Of a stretch of 64,000 bases of DNA, positions 1 through 12,124 are shown in pieces. The notes below the pieces were generated by a model. It made no database searches, was not told where the DNA came from, and saw only the letters and a program-made list of their open reading frames with translations. The DNA is taken from NCBI RefSeq assembly GCF_000321225.1, contig NW_004451665.1, forward strand, positions 340,828 through 404,827. Reading direction: 5' to 3'. Numbering within the stretch: position 1 is the first letter of the stretch; each line of letters begins with the position of its first letter. This stretch comes from Odobenus rosmarus divergens. Lineage: Eukaryota; Chordata; Mammalia; Carnivora; Odobenidae. The translations under genes and the position numbers were made by a program.

Positions 1-104
1 GGGCGGGCGGCGCGCGTCCTGCCCCACTCGCACTACACGCTGCAGTTGGCCCCGCTCTGTTTTTCTGGGACTCGGCGCTGACTTCACCGACACTCCGCGG
101 CCGG

Positions 105-109
105 CCAAT
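105..109 (+). promoter_or_regulatory. CCAAT box
   Basis: CCAAT in the context GGCCAATGGG inside the CpG block. It is an NF-Y type motif that works in either orientation. The match is exact but not proven functional. Confidence 0.45.
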
Positions 110-232
110 GGGCCGCGGCGGCCGCCCCCTCATTAGCATGCGTCTGGAACCGTCCACTCCGGCAGCGCCCGGGCGGTGGGCGGTGCCAGGGGGCGGTGCC
201 CGTTCTGGCAGTGACAGGAAGGGGCGTGTGCG

Positions 233-237
233 CCAAT
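233..237 (+). promoter_or_regulatory. CCAAT box
   Basis: Second CCAAT motif, in the context CGCCAATGGGA, 128 bp from the first and in the same orientation, within the CpG block. Confidence 0.45.
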
Positions 238-459
238 GGGAGGCGAAGAAGCGTCCCGCCGCCCCGCCCCGCGGCATTGTGAGCCGAGAGCGCGGGCCTG
301 CGGATCCTCGGCGACTAGGCGCGCGCGGTCTCAGTAACCCTTTCTGTCCTGGCCGGCCACTGGCTGGGCCTCGCGCCCTCTGGTCCTTGAGAAGGCTCGC
401 CCGCGGGGAGCTGGGAAGGAACCTAGGGCATAAAAATAACAGCGAACGTGTCTTGAGTG

Positions 460-800
460 CATATGTTACTTAACCCCTGTGCCCATTTTGCTCATCTGTA
501 AAATGGTGTAATAGGTTGTAGTGGGGTGTCTGGGTGGTTCAGGCGGTTAAGCGGCTGCCTTGGGCTCAGGTCATGATCCCACGTGGGATCCAGTCCAGCT
601 CGGCCTCCCTGTTCCACGGGGAGCCTGCTTCTCCCTCTCCCTCTAGCCCTGCTTGTGCTCTCTCAATCTCTCTCAGTCTCTCTCAAATAAATAAATAAAA
701 TCTTTAAAAAAAATAGGATGTATTCAAGATTAACATAGTTAACCTATGTAAAGCATTTAGATCAGTGCCTGGCCTTTGTGCTACATTAAGGTTTGCTACT
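460..800 (+). mobile_element. MIR element split by a CAN-SINE
   Basis: The sequence before 520 ('gctcatctgtaaaatggtg') and after 722 ('gtaaagcatttagatcagtgcctggc') matches the core and 3' part of one MIR in plus orientation. The younger SINE at 521-712 splits it. Confidence 0.6.
521..712 (+). mobile_element. CAN-SINE (tRNA-derived)
   Basis: Diverged head 'ggtgtctgggtggttcag', internal 'caggtcatgatccca', CT-rich segment, then (AAATA)n and AATCTTT plus an A tail. The flanks ataggttgta (511-520) and ataggatgta (713-722) form a target-site duplication with one mismatch. Confidence 0.9.
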
Positions 801-819
801 ATCATAATTATACTCTGTA

Positions 820-1005
820 CCAGCCAGTGGACTTAATGCTTCCTGGATATTTTCTCATTTGATCCTCAGAGCCTTACAAAAAAGGCACTGTCACTAATCC
901 CTATTTTTCAAGTGGGAAAACTGTTGAGGTTTAAGTGGCTTGCTCAAGGTCACACAGAAAACAATGCAACCAGGATTTGAACCCAGGCTCTGAAATTTCA
1001 TTCGT
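820..1005 (-). mobile_element. MIR element
   Basis: Reverse-complement MIR signature: 'aagtggcttgctcaaggtcacacag' followed by 'aggatttgaacccaggctct'. Confidence 0.6.
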
Positions 1006-2187
1006 GCAACACACATTCAGGAACTCCATGGCAGGCATGTGATGGGCCCTGGGGTTACAGCAAAAAAGTGAGGCTTCCCTTCATGAGGCTTCCATTTTAG
1101 TGAGGGAGACAGACAAGTGAAAAAATAAAATCATCTGCGAAGTGAAACAGAGTGAATAGAATAAAACAGGGCAATATGCAAGTGAAGAGAAGGGTAGAAG
1201 GGTACTTTGTTAAGTTCAGAGCTAACCACCGCTGGGCATACCATCCTGACCTCCTCCAGTACCCCCTCAGTGTTACAGGAAAGGAATCAGAGAAGGGAAG
1301 CTGCTTACCCAAGGTCTCAGGGCCAGGAAGCAGCCACGCCTAGCTCCCAACATCCCCAGGACATCCCTGAAGGTACAGCAGTCATCCCTTGGGCTGAACA
1401 AAACTGACTTTTGTCAGCTGCCATTGACAAGAATCTTCAGCCAAAGCACGTTCCCAGTTAACAAGCTGTGTGTGGTGCGGTAAAGACAGGCCTTAATGAC
1501 TGCACGGGCTGATGGGAAACACATCTGCTAAGGTTCTTAGATGTCAAGGAACAGTGACGAGTTTTTGCTGAGCATTGGCTGTCCTCTTCCCTGTAAAGAA
1601 AAAAAAGATTTAGAATACTCATAGCCGCCTGGGAGCCTACCGTACAACTGAGGAGGCAAGGGCCACCAGGAACTCAGCCTAGGGAGCTCCCAGCCCATGT
1701 CTCCTTCCACTTTCACCTTATCCTGTGGCTCTGCAAAGACTAGATTAGGAATCAGGCTTCCCAGGCTCTACTATTAGCTTACTCCCTGATCTAGGCAAGA
1801 CCGTTCCTTCTGCGCCTGTAAAGTAAGAAAATGACTTTTAATCAAGCACATCTAGTCGGCTATGCACTATTCTGTACTGAGAGCTTCACATGCATTAACT
1901 CACACCACACAACCACCCCAGGAGGGCATCCTATTGTTACCCCAAGGTTGTCGACAGAGGAGGAAAATAACAGGGAAAGAAACCAGATAAGTTGCCTACC
2001 TCGCAAATTCAGGGCAACACCGTTCAGAATAAAAAAAAAAAATTAAAACAATTCAAATGTCCAATTTTAATTGGACAAGAAACCTATCCAGTACAACCAT
2101 ATGACAGAATACCATATGGCCACGAAAAAAGGAAAGTACAGTGATACTGACACATGAAGATGTCCATAATACATTATCAAATAGAAA
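1005..2187. other. Intergenic block with old SINE/LINE remnants
   Basis: No gene seen. 1005-1160 resembles an L2 3' end in minus orientation ('ggcaggcatgtgatgggccctggggttacagc'). MIR-like stretches occur near 1270-1340 (minus), 1720-1830 (plus) and 1850-2000 (minus). 2050-2187 resembles the tail of an old L1. The short open frames here are shadows in repeat DNA. Confidence 0.45.
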
Positions 2188-2197
2188 AGTAGATTGA

Positions 2198-2391
2198 GGG
2201 GTGCCTGGGTGGCTCAGTCGATTAAGCATCTGCCTTCGGCTCAGGTCATGATCCCAGGGTCCTGGGATGGAGCCCCATGTCTGACTCCCTGCTCAGTAGG
2301 GAGTCTGCTTCTCCCTCTGCCCCTCCCCCCACTCATGCGCGCGTGCACGTGCTCTCTCTCTCAGATAAGTAAATAAAACCTTTTTTAAAAG
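2198..2391 (+). mobile_element. CAN-SINE
   Basis: Head 'ggggtgcctgggtggctcag', internal 'caggtcatgatccc', CT-rich tract and AATAAAACC tail. The 10-bp target-site duplication agtagattga is perfect (2188-2197 and 2392-2401). Confidence 0.95.
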
Positions 2392-2401
2392 AGTAGATTG
2401 A

Positions 2402-4585
2402 AAACTAGTTTAATACTGCAATCCCATTAGAACTATTTTTTATGGGATTGCGAGTATTTTTTGCTCATCTGTATTTTTCTGATTTTTTTTCTTCAAAAAT
2501 ATCTATCAAATTGTTTAATTAAAATAAAATAAAATAACTTTATTTTTTTTTAAGCAAAATAACTTTAAAATGAAAAACCAGACTCTACCTCTGGAAATTT
2601 TATATATAGACAAGTCCATCTCTGTAAGTGGGAAAGTGCCTTGAGGAATCTTAAGTGAGGTCTAAATCTTTGAGTCATCCCTCAGATATCGAACTCAACT
2701 GGTTCCAATCTGTGTGTTTATGAGATAAATGGAAAAATACTGGAAGGACAGGAGGGAAGAGAAGAGGGGAAAACAGAGAGAAAGAAAAATCCTACTATCC
2801 TTCAAGACTCAACTCAAATGTCTCCTCCAAGAAGTGTTCAGAGTCATGGTCTAGTAACACCTTAACGCTGAAAGCCACCCAAGAAATCAGCAGGTGTAAC
2901 CATGTCCACTCATTCTTGTCTCCAGTCATTCACTGATTCATCTGAGTCACAGGCCCTGTGCTGGGCTGGTGAGACCTGACTCCTGACCTCCCAAAGGTGA
3001 CCCCTGAGGAAGCAGAGGCCCAGGGAAGGCCAGCTCCATGGGTGCACAACCTGTGCTGAGAAGAATCCCACTCTCAGTTTATTACCATCTTTAAATTCTT
3101 CATTTCAAGTGAGGGCCCTCACATTTTCATTTTGTACCGGACCTTGTAAGTTCTGGGGCCTGTCCTGGGAAGGAGAAACACCAAGCCTTTCTCAGGGTGT
3201 CAGTAACCAAGGGCTTTCCATTCTCATCCCATCTCTTATCACACGCTCATTCCTGGTTCCCAGGGAAAGTGAGCACCCTGGCCTTCCAGTCCTACAGCAC
3301 TTCACTTATTCCTTTCTCATGGAATTTACCATATTTGGCATGAACTCATGTACATATGTGTATAGTCCTATTCCTCATCCTCTCTACCCACCAGATTGTA
3401 AATTCCATGAGGTTCTGGCTTGTGTCTGCTCATCTCCAACAGCGCTTAGCACTGTGCTTTACATACTGTTAAAAATGTGCTTAAACTTAATTTAATCTTA
3501 TTAGTAACTCCTTGTTTTCTCTTCATGTGCATCAGATCATTCCCAGCAGTCCTTCTGCTGCTGGAGAGAAATTACAGTATCAGGCAGGAGAGTTGAGCAC
3601 ACAAACTAGGATCATAAACATGCTATAGGAAGCAACCCCCAGGCAGGCCGTAACTGTGAGGAATTAGGGGAACAGGGAAAAGGATTTTGCAAAGGACAGC
3701 CCAGAGTTGTCAGCTTTTCCTCCATCTTTAGGGTCACACAGACTGTAGGAAAGGGAAATAAACAAGACGATCTAGAGCTGGCAGTGAGCACAGTGGTTAA
3801 GCCTGTGGACAGAATCCTGGCTCCAACACCTAATAGGGAACTCTCATGTAAGCTCTTGGGTCCCTCATCTGCGACATGAGGAACACACAACCCTCTGAGG
3901 TTTACTTGTGGGCTGTAGATGAAAGCATGCATGGAAAGTGCTTACACACTGCCTGACACATAAGCACTCAGTAAGTGGATATTATTACTAATATTACTAG
4001 GAGGCCAAGTCGTGAAAGATGCTTTCTAAAATGTGTTGGTTTTGTTAACTTCTTTCCCCAGTTACCCAAAAGATGAACCATAATCATTTTCAGCCATATC
4101 AGTTGGAGAACGCCAGAATGGGGGAGAAGAAAATAGGCTGAGGGAAAGGGAATTATGTATCAAAGAGTTTAGCTGATACATCTCTAAATCTCTGGTGACC
4201 ATTTGTACCTAATTTCTTTTGTAACATCTTAAAGAAAGTGAAGCAAGTAGTGGAAAGAGCCAAACTTCCTTAAAGAACAAATTCTCTTGTTTCTTGCTGA
4301 TTAATTACTGAGAAAAAGTGAATCTACACTCTCATGCCTGAGGGCACAGAACTGACTTGAAGATCAGGGAATGCCAGACCCAAGAATTCCACATCTTTGG
4401 AGGTCAGGACTGACAGATACTGTGTTAAGGAAGTTTGGTGAGATGGGTTGACGTTGGTCAGAAGTCTATGGGACCATGTAGAAATAAGAGGAGCCATGGG
4501 GATCACTGTGCTTGGGAAGAGTGCCAAGATGAGTATGAACCAGTAACCCCAAGAGTCTAGTGACAGGCTTCCATTTATCAATCTA
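2402..4585. other. Intergenic block, mostly ancient repeats
   Basis: No gene seen. An L2-like 3' stretch lies near 3240-3480 in plus orientation ('gattgtaaattccatgagg'). A MIR in plus orientation covers about 3770-3990 ('gagcacagtggttaagcctg' to 'gcctgacacataagcactcagtaa'). The rest looks like unique AT-rich spacer without conserved reading frames. Confidence 0.45.
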
Positions 4586-4598
4586 AAAACACTTGCTC

Positions 4599-4787
4599 TG
4601 GGGCACCTGGGTGGCTCAGTAGGTTGAGCGTCTGACTCTTGATTTCAGCACAGGTCATGATCTCATGGGTTGTGAGATCAAGCCCTGCAGTGGGCTCCAT
4701 GGTCAGCAGGGAGTTTGCTTGAAGATTCTCTCCCTCTGCCCACCACCCCCCATAAATAAATAAATCTTTAAAAATATATAAAAAATA
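4599..4787 (+). mobile_element. CAN-SINE (older subfamily)
   Basis: Head 'ggggcacctgggtggctcag', internal 'ctgactcttgatttcagcacagg', and an (AAATA)n tail. The 13-bp duplication aaaacacttgctc flanks it exactly (4586-4598 and 4788-4800). Confidence 0.95.
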
Positions 4788-4800
4788 AAAACACTTGCTC

Positions 4801-6654
4801 CAGCGTCCCTTGTGTCGTGGCTTAGATGAAAACACATGTATGTAATAGAATACCAATCCTATACAATTGTATTTGACCAAGTGCATAAGGTTTGGTTTTG
4901 AGATTGTTTTATGTTATTAGCTAAAATAAGACACTTTAGATGTTGACCTGGGTGGACCTCTGAGAGAATCAGAAGTACAAAAACACACTTCCATCCACTG
5001 TTGCTGAATTGATGGGAGGGTCTGACTGGGTCAGGGGTTTTGGAGAAGCATAAGAGGCGGGGGCCATCTGGGCAGGGCACTCACTGAGTAGAAGATGCTG
5101 GGTTTACTTTAGAAGTCTTACTACTCTGAAGTAATTAAGTTAATGAAGTATTTACTTGAGGGAAGCATTTTTAGGATTGGTGGATCCAGCTGCCAACTCT
5201 GAGACAGGCATTTTGATTGAGGCTGGAGAGAGAAAGGGAGAAGGCCAGGAAGGAAGAACAAAGAGGGAGGAGGAAAAAGAAGGTGGCTTGGGGAGAGCAA
5301 GAGAATGTGAGAGAGACGGAATGTGAGGGGAAGAGAGATCACTGAATGTCCTGAGGCAAAACAAAAAACAAAAAAACAAAAAACAATTTCAGAAACAGGG
5401 CAACTAGCCTCACTAAACTACTGTAACCTTAACAAGGTTAAAAAATCAACAACAATGGTGTTAAGGAGATAACTGACATTCTGGAAGCTGTTGGAAGCTT
5501 GTCAGAGGTGACTGGAAGAGTTCACTGAAGGAACTCATTACACAGGGCCAAACTGAGTCACATGAGTGCCCTGGGAAGGCTAATAACTCTTTGTCAGCGT
5601 TTGTCAAGGGGAGATGCCAAGTGCTGTGTGGGGAAAGGGCAAAAGGGAAGATGGAGGATGTGCCTATCAAGTATCAGCCCCTTCTCCATGACCTCAGCAA
5701 ATCTGTTCTGTCCCCAAACTTGCTTGCCCTGATTCCTAAACCTGAGTGACCTAGACTCACTTTCGTGAACAGCAGGTTAGTGATCACCTCTAGGCATTGT
5801 GCCATCCCCTTAGGGATCTTACCCTCTGCTTCTCCATCAGGCTGAACCAAGCGATTCATCTAGGCCTACATGGCTCTCTCTGATGGGAGGCCTCAGAAAG
5901 TCACCTATTTCCAGGGATGTCTGGAGCCCTCTTCAAATCGGCAATCTCAGCAGTGCTTGCACGGCCTACCTATTTATTGGGCCCTGTAAGAAGTAGATAA
6001 TCTAAAAGAATCATGTTCTACCACCAAGGAATTGAAGGCAACTGGACTCATATAAGAGAGAAGTGGACAGAGATAACTATCTCCTCCCTTAGGCCAAAAG
6101 AACCAAGGACTTCTTCATTTGACCCTGATTAGAAGTAGAGCAGAACCAGAAAGCATGCTAGAATGAGGTTCCCAAAATCTGTTGCAGCCCAAGCTGCCAC
6201 CTTCAAAGAAGGAAAGTTTATTCCTGGTGAACCCTCCAAAGGGAGGATGGGAAGGACCCACGAGGGGTCAGTGGCAGCCCCTTTATTGAACTCAATGTGA
6301 CCCCGGGACAAGGCTCAGTGGGGTTAAACAATGTGATCCCACCAGTTGGTATTCAGACTGCTGGTATAAGTTGCTCCACTCTTTGGTTCCAGAGTATTCT
6401 ATATTTGGATGAGAGCTTCTAACCCCCAGATGATTCGTTGAGGGTGGGGAGCAGAACTACCAGCTAGCCCTGGGATTGTGGGACGAGGACTCTCAAGTCA
6501 TTCAATTAGCCAATATCATGTGCCTACTGTGTCCGGGTCCTCTACTCAGTGCTGGAAAACCAGAAAACAAGGACAGGACCGATCCTCAAGACACTCACAA
6601 TCTATTGGGAGAGACCAATAAATACACAGGTAACTACAAGACAGTGTCCTAGAC
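4801..6654. other. Intergenic block
   Basis: No gene recognised. 5221-5340 is a purine-rich (GA)-like low-complexity tract and 5357-5385 is A-rich. 6500-6650 resembles an L2 3' end in minus orientation ('tgtgcctactgtgtccgggt'). The remainder shows no clear structure. Confidence 0.4.
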
Positions 6655-7245
6655 AAACTTCTTTTTTAAACTGAGATGTAATCCATATTCCAGAACTTTT
6701 ATCCTTAAAGTATATGATCCAGTGGTTTTTAGCATATTCATAAGGTAGTGCAACCATCGCCACAGTCAAATTCCAGAACATTTTCATCACCACAAGAAGA
6801 AACCTTATACCTATTAGCAGTCACTCCCCACCCCTATTTCCCCTCTCCTCTCAGTCCCTGGCAACCGCTAATCTCCTCTCTGTCTCTGTAGATTTTGGGA
6901 CATCTCTTATAAAGGGGATCATAGAATATATGGCCTTTTGCATCTGGCTTCTTTTCACTTAGCATCATGTTTTCAAGGTTCATCCTTGCTATAGCATGTA
7001 TCAGGACTTTGTTGTTTTTTACGACTGAATAACATTCCACTGTATGTATTAACACAATTTGTTTATTCCTTCGTCAGTTGATAGACATTTGGGTTGTTTC
7101 CACTTTTTGTTTATTATGAATAAAGCCACTGTGAACATTTTTTGTGTGGGCATATGTTTTCTTGGGTATATACCTAAAAGTGGAATTGCTGGGCCATAAG
7201 GTAACTCTATGTTTAACTTTTTGAGTAACTGCTGGACTAACTTGA
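6655..7245 (-). mobile_element. Old LINE-1 3' end fragment
   Basis: Antisense copy of the L1 ORF2 tail and 3'UTR. Recognisable phrases include 'aacattccactgtatgtatt', 'tttgggttgtttccacttttt' and 'gtggaattgctgggccata'. Heavily mutated; no coding capacity. Confidence 0.75.
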
Positions 7246-7670
7246 GTTAGATTTCTGTTATTTTAACTGGCCGAGGCCAATACACCTTGCTGAATGAAAG
7301 GCATAGGCCACTTTATTTATTTGTGTGTGTATTACTACTTTATATATTTCTGTAAGATTTTTCTGAGGATACGTATACTACTAATCATTTCAGACAATGT
7401 TGAAAATACAAAAAAGCTTAAAGGAAAAAAATGAAAATCATCCATATCCCTACTGCCTGAAGCTACCACTATCCCCACATGGCTTTTTTCCTTTTAATCT
7501 TCTTTTTCTCTGTATGCCTTTTATGAAGCAATGTCATGTTGTATGTTCAGTTTTAGTATATTTTATATTTTGTATTTCACATTCTGCTTTTCTCTCTGAT
7601 CATCATATTGTAAGTAGTTCGGCATTCATTGTTTTATAAACTAGTCTTCAAATTTATTTTGTTTTTCTTA
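7246..7670. mobile_element. Ancient LINE-like remnant
   Basis: AT-rich sequence resembling old L1 3'UTR fragments ('tccatatccctactgcctgaagctaccact', 'cacattctgcttttctct'). Family and strand are not certain. Confidence 0.35.
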
Positions 7671-7868
7671 TTTTTTTAAAAGATTTTATTTATTTATTTG
7701 ACAGAGAGAGACACAGCGAGAGAGGGAACCCAAGCAGGGAGAGTGGGAGAAGGAGAAGCAGGCTTCCCGCTGAGCAGGGAGCCTGATACGGGGCTCGATC
7801 CCAGGACCCTGGGATCATGACCTGAGCTGAAGGCAGACGCCCAGCCGACCGAGCCACCCAGGCGCCCC
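7671..7868 (-). mobile_element. CAN-SINE
   Basis: Reverse orientation: 'aagattttatttatttatttgacagag' tail side, 'gatcatgacctgag' internal, and 'gagccacccaggcgcccc' head. The flanks (about 7659-7670 and 7869-7880) form an imperfect duplication, ttgtttttctta versus ttgcttttcttt. Confidence 0.9.
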
Positions 7869-10544
7869 TTGCTTTTCTTTTTAAAATGTTATCTTTAGTC
7901 TTCTTACCTTTGAAGGGGGTGCCGAGGTGACACAGGGGGGGCATTTGGGGAGGAAAATACCAAGGAGGATACACGAGCGAGAAAGGAAAAAGAGCAGACA
8001 TGACCCTTGTTTGCTTTCTTATAGCTTCATATTTTATCCTGCCTGGTTGCAGAGAAAAATTTAAGGCACCGCTGCCTTTGTGGCCCCAGACTGGCTCTCC
8101 AGTCTCTCTCTGGTGGCGGAGCCCACAGTGGCTTCTGCTGTTCCGTGCGCCCCTGGCCCCGAGGCTGAGCCAGGGCTGGCTTCTGCAGCCCGCAATTCAA
8201 GATGGCCAATTCGCAATCCTAGCAAAATCAATCTATTGGAAACTAATGAGGCACAAATAGTTCATGCACTTTGAGGCTAATCTGCCAAATGAGATAAACA
8301 GGGCTCAATCAGCAGGGAAAAATCAATGATGCAAAAATGCATTTCAACCTAGTGTTATTTCCCCCTGGGATGCCCACGACATCACATTCTATTGTTCTGA
8401 TGCTTCTGTGGCAATTCTTGTCTAAGCTTCTGTAGGCCAGGCCAGGAGAACTCCCTCACCCAGGGTTTCATGTGCCCAGGGGGTTGATAAATGCTAAGAT
8501 CTGGTGGCTGCCACAGAGAGGCCTGGGTAGCCAACATGTGAGAAGTGAGGACTTTCAGTTTTGTAAGCAAACACTAACCTCTGTGTTTCTAAACCCCTCT
8601 CACAGGTGACATAATTAGCAAGGAACATAATTATGAACTTTGCAAGAGAGCAAATCACAAAAGTATTGTGTTAGTAGTTCACATTTATACAACACAAAAT
8701 ATAGAATGATGTTTTTAAGATCTTATCATTGTTTTGTGCCACCAAGTTTATTTTCCCTTAAATATTCTACCGGTGAGATACGATCATTGTGAAAAATTTA
8801 GAAACTATTGATGAGCAAAAATAAACAATTTAAATCATCTCTATTAAATTTTATGTTTATCTTGCCAAATTTCTCCCCACGCAGAATTATTTAAAAGAAT
8901 AAAACCATGTAACACATAGCTGTTCTGGAACCTCCTTTAAAAAAAACTGTACTGTATTGGAATTGCTTATTCTATAAAGGCCTTCTCCACGGTGTCATGA
9001 TGTTGCTTGGGAGGGCCGGGCCCCCACTGCTGCCCTGTTTGTTTGGAAGCCCACTTAGTCCTTGGGAGGACTGACTGGAATGGTTGGGGTCAGGGAAGTG
9101 GGGAAGGAAATAGGTAACACAAAGTCTGATCCCAGACTAGGGGTGTCCTGCAGGAACGGGGGTCTAGACAAGGAGCTGAGTCCAATAGGCCTCACCAGTC
9201 AGCTAGCTCCAAGGCAACCATTAGGGATAAACAATGGCCCATTTCCCCTGCAGGGTCAGCAGGTTAAACCCAAAGGGGGCCAGAAAACTGAGGGCACAGG
9301 TTAACACCCCAAAATCAGTCTGACCAAGGAGTCTTAGGGTGAGGCCATTCCAGGGCCCTGGAGAACCTGTGGATAATCTGAAGTAGATGACGCCCTCCTT
9401 GAGAGCAAGGGCTGAAGTGATATATGGCAGCCCTGGTGCCCAGCACAGTGGAAATTCAGTATCTGTTAAATAAGGGAATGATGGTTCTACTTCTTCCTAA
9501 TCGTGCTTCTGGTCTTAGCTTAGATATTACCTCCTCTGGAGAAAAGGTAAAAATGGGAATATCCATCCAGGCCGAGGGAGTGGCCTGAGGATCATGCCAG
9601 AGATTGTCAGGTACAAGACACGGCTGAGGAGAGCAGAGGGTCTAGGAATGTGGGCAGTTTTAGGCATAAGGGCTAGAGCGCAGTGGCCCTGAAAGCCAAG
9701 CTCGTGATTTCCAGTTGTATCTGGTAGCCAGTGAGGAGTCACCAAAAGTTTTTAAACAAGGGAGGGGTGTGACAGAGGGGGCGTGTGTGAACATCCCAAC
9801 TGGCGGCAGCAGCGGGATGAATTAGCGCCAAGAAAGGCCAGAGGCAGAACAACCAGTTGAGAAGTGACTGTAACAATCCAGCTCTGAAGTAATAAGGTGG
9901 AGAACTAGGGTGGTGACCATGGGAACAGAAAGGAGGTTGACACTTCATTCATTGACTCATTCATTCATTCGACAAATAGTTGTTCATCACCCAGAGCCAG
10001 AAACTGTGCTAGATCTAGGCACCAACCTCATAAAGAAGATGGGGCAAGACTCGCTGTCTGCTGGGGCACAGGTGCCGGTCTGCTAGGCAGAAAGCAACCA
10101 AAGATGATCCCCTAGAGGACGAGGATCACCGTCTGGCCATGAAGAGAAATGGAGAAATCAGAAGAAAGACCTAGCTTGGGCATCGGAGAAATGAATTCTG
10201 AATTTAGTTTGATGATACAGTGGCTACCTCTGTGAGGAGAGGGACTACAAACCCACCAGGAGTACTGTGACTTAGGAAGGAACGGGCTCCGAGCAGAGAA
10301 AGCCCAAGATAGCCCGCGTTACCAACCTGCTGCCTCCCTCCTGTCATTCCTGACACTACGGCCCCACTGCACACGTGGAGATGAGTTTTCAGAAGTTGCT
10401 CATGTAAAGCCTTCAGTCAGACTCCCGTGTCACCTCTGGCTTAAATAGCGCTCTCCCCCTCCTGGCCAGGAAAGGGTGTGCCGCGGCCAGATGGTAAACT
10501 GTGAACAGAAATAAACTCCTCACATGTAGCAAGTATATTTATAT

Positions 10545-10614
10545 CCAATCCTATAATATCACTGCAGGCATAATTATAGCCAATCCTCTAATTGCACTGC
10601 GGATATCAGGCACC
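10545..10614 (+). repeat. Two-copy imperfect 35-bp tandem repeat
   Basis: 'ccaatcctataatatcactgc' at 10545 recurs as 'ccaatcctctaattgcactgc' at 10580. Both copies contain CCAAT. No transposon signature is recognised. Confidence 0.5.
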
Positions 10615-11159
10615 AAAAACCCACCAAATGTGCTGCGGAGACCAGAAGGACAGGGCTATTGGGATGGGGGCCGCTGGGCCAGTGAGATGAATGGATGAAA
10701 ACAGGGCAGAGATGTTCACAGATGACCAGGGGCTCGGCCGGCAGAGCGGGGGAGGGGCGTGATGATTCCACGGGACACACAGCTCACATTCCTGTTTCAG
10801 TAATACAGCATGTTCTTAGCCTTAATTCATAAAAAATTATAAAATCAATGCTTATTCACTGTAGAAGGTTTAGGAAAATGAAAAATTATCCAAAATCGCA
10901 CAATAGACAGCAGTAACTGTCATTGCAGCATTTTATTTTGTATGCGTGTGTTTTGTGTTAGACTACAAACAATGTTTTATACCTTGTTTTTCTCACTTAA
11001 TATCATGAGTACTTTCCTATAGCATTAAGATATATTCAAGCATTATTTTAAAACTTCTTATTGTGATATGTTCATATGAAGGAATGGTATATAGCAGTTA
11101 AAACGGGTAACCCAGAGCCTCATATACAAACAAATAATTCTTAATATAAGATGAATAAA

Positions 11160-11300
11160 AAGGTAATCTTCAAAAATAATATTATATATATTATACGTAG
11201 TTATGTAATATATAATTATATGTATTATATAATTTTCAAAAATAATGTTATATATTGTTAATGTTATATATTGTTATATATTGTTAATGTTGACAAACAT
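11160..11300. repeat. AT-rich low-complexity tract
   Basis: Repeated TATATTGTTA and TATATTATA motifs, almost entirely A and T. Confidence 0.7.
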
Positions 11301-11534
11301 GTAAAAGGTATAGAAAAATAAATGGAAGGAATTTTCTCTAGGGAGGGAGGTTAGAGGTTGAAATTAGGGATAGATGTAAAGAGGCTTTGATTGTTTCTAT
11401 AATTTGTTATTTCTTTGAAAAATGATCCAAAACAAATATGTCAAAATCTTAAGACATTAAATCTATGTGGTGAATAAATGCGTGCTCATTACAGTCTCTG
11501 TATTTTTTCACATGCATACAATAGGTTATTATTT

Positions 11535-12010
11535 TTTGAATTAACAGACTTTATTTGTTAGAGCAGTTTTGGGTTTACAGAAAAGTCGAGCAGAAAGTAT
11601 GGGGAGTTCTTCTATACATTCTCACCCCTCTCCCAACACACACACAGGCCCCCCTGTTAGGAACATCTTGTCTGAGTGTGATCCCTTTGTTACAGCTGAA
11701 CTGATCTTGGTACATTATTATGAACTAAAGGCCACGGTTTACATAAGGAGTCATTCCTTGTGTTGTGTATTTTATAGGTTTTAACAAATGTATAATGACA
11801 TGTATCTATCATTACTATATCATACAGAAGACTTTCGCTGCCCTAAACATCTTGTGCTCCACCTACCTAGTCATTCCTCCCTCCTCCCTCCCTCTACCCA
11901 AAGCCCTGGCAACTGCTGATCTTTTCCCCATAGTTCTGCCTTTTGCAGAATGCCATAGAGTTGGAATCATACAGTATGTATAGCCTTTGCAGAGAGGGTT
12001 CTGAATGAAT
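11535..12010 (-). mobile_element. Old LINE-1 3' end fragment
   Basis: Antisense L1-type 3' sequence. It contains 'gagcagttttgggtttacag', 'ctgaactgatcttggtacatta' and 'gccctggcaactgctgatc', characteristic of old mammalian L1 3'UTR sequence. Degraded. Confidence 0.6.
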
Positions 12011-12124
12011 TATTTTCAGATCAAACATTTAAAGCCAACTATAATGAAGAAAACAAAAACCACCAGGAATTTCACTATTTTGAGGTAATAACTATTAGCC
12101 AGGAACAACATGTACCTTTTTTTC

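Larger units (their letters stand above)
1..400. promoter_or_regulatory. CpG-island promoter block at left edge (possible SORBS1 5' region)
   Basis: The first 400 bases are very GC-rich and dense in CpG, unlike the AT-rich repeat-filled DNA that follows. Several GC boxes of the form GGGCGG are visible near positions 1-10, 170-200 and elsewhere, and there are two CCAAT motifs. This is the composition of a mammalian CpG-island promoter. No splice-supported coding exon is seen; the 121-residue open frame at 108-473 is GC-driven and not recognisable. In human, the gene beyond the 3' end of ALDH18A1 is SORBS1, on the same strand with its 5' end facing ALDH18A1. By conserved order this island could be the SORBS1 promoter or first-exon flank, transcribed leftwards out of the window. 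That identity is inference. Confidence 0.6.
7869..11534. other. Intergenic block with a repeat-poor middle section
   Basis: No gene found. 8190-8720 shows no obvious repeat signature and has dense homeodomain- and GATA-like AT motifs. 8750-8960 looks like an old LINE fragment. 9340-9480 is L2-like (plus). 9940-10090 is L2-like (minus: 'cattcattcattcgacaaatag'). 10540-10615 holds an internal 35-bp imperfect repeat. 10800-11110 is an old LINE-like remnant. 11160-11300 is AT-rich low complexity. Confidence 0.4.

Noticed and set aside
521..712. tRNA-like A and B box sequences in the SINEs as possible tRNA genes
   Set aside because: They are the diverged tRNA-derived heads of CAN-SINEs, with SINE bodies, tails and target duplications; none is a functional tRNA gene.
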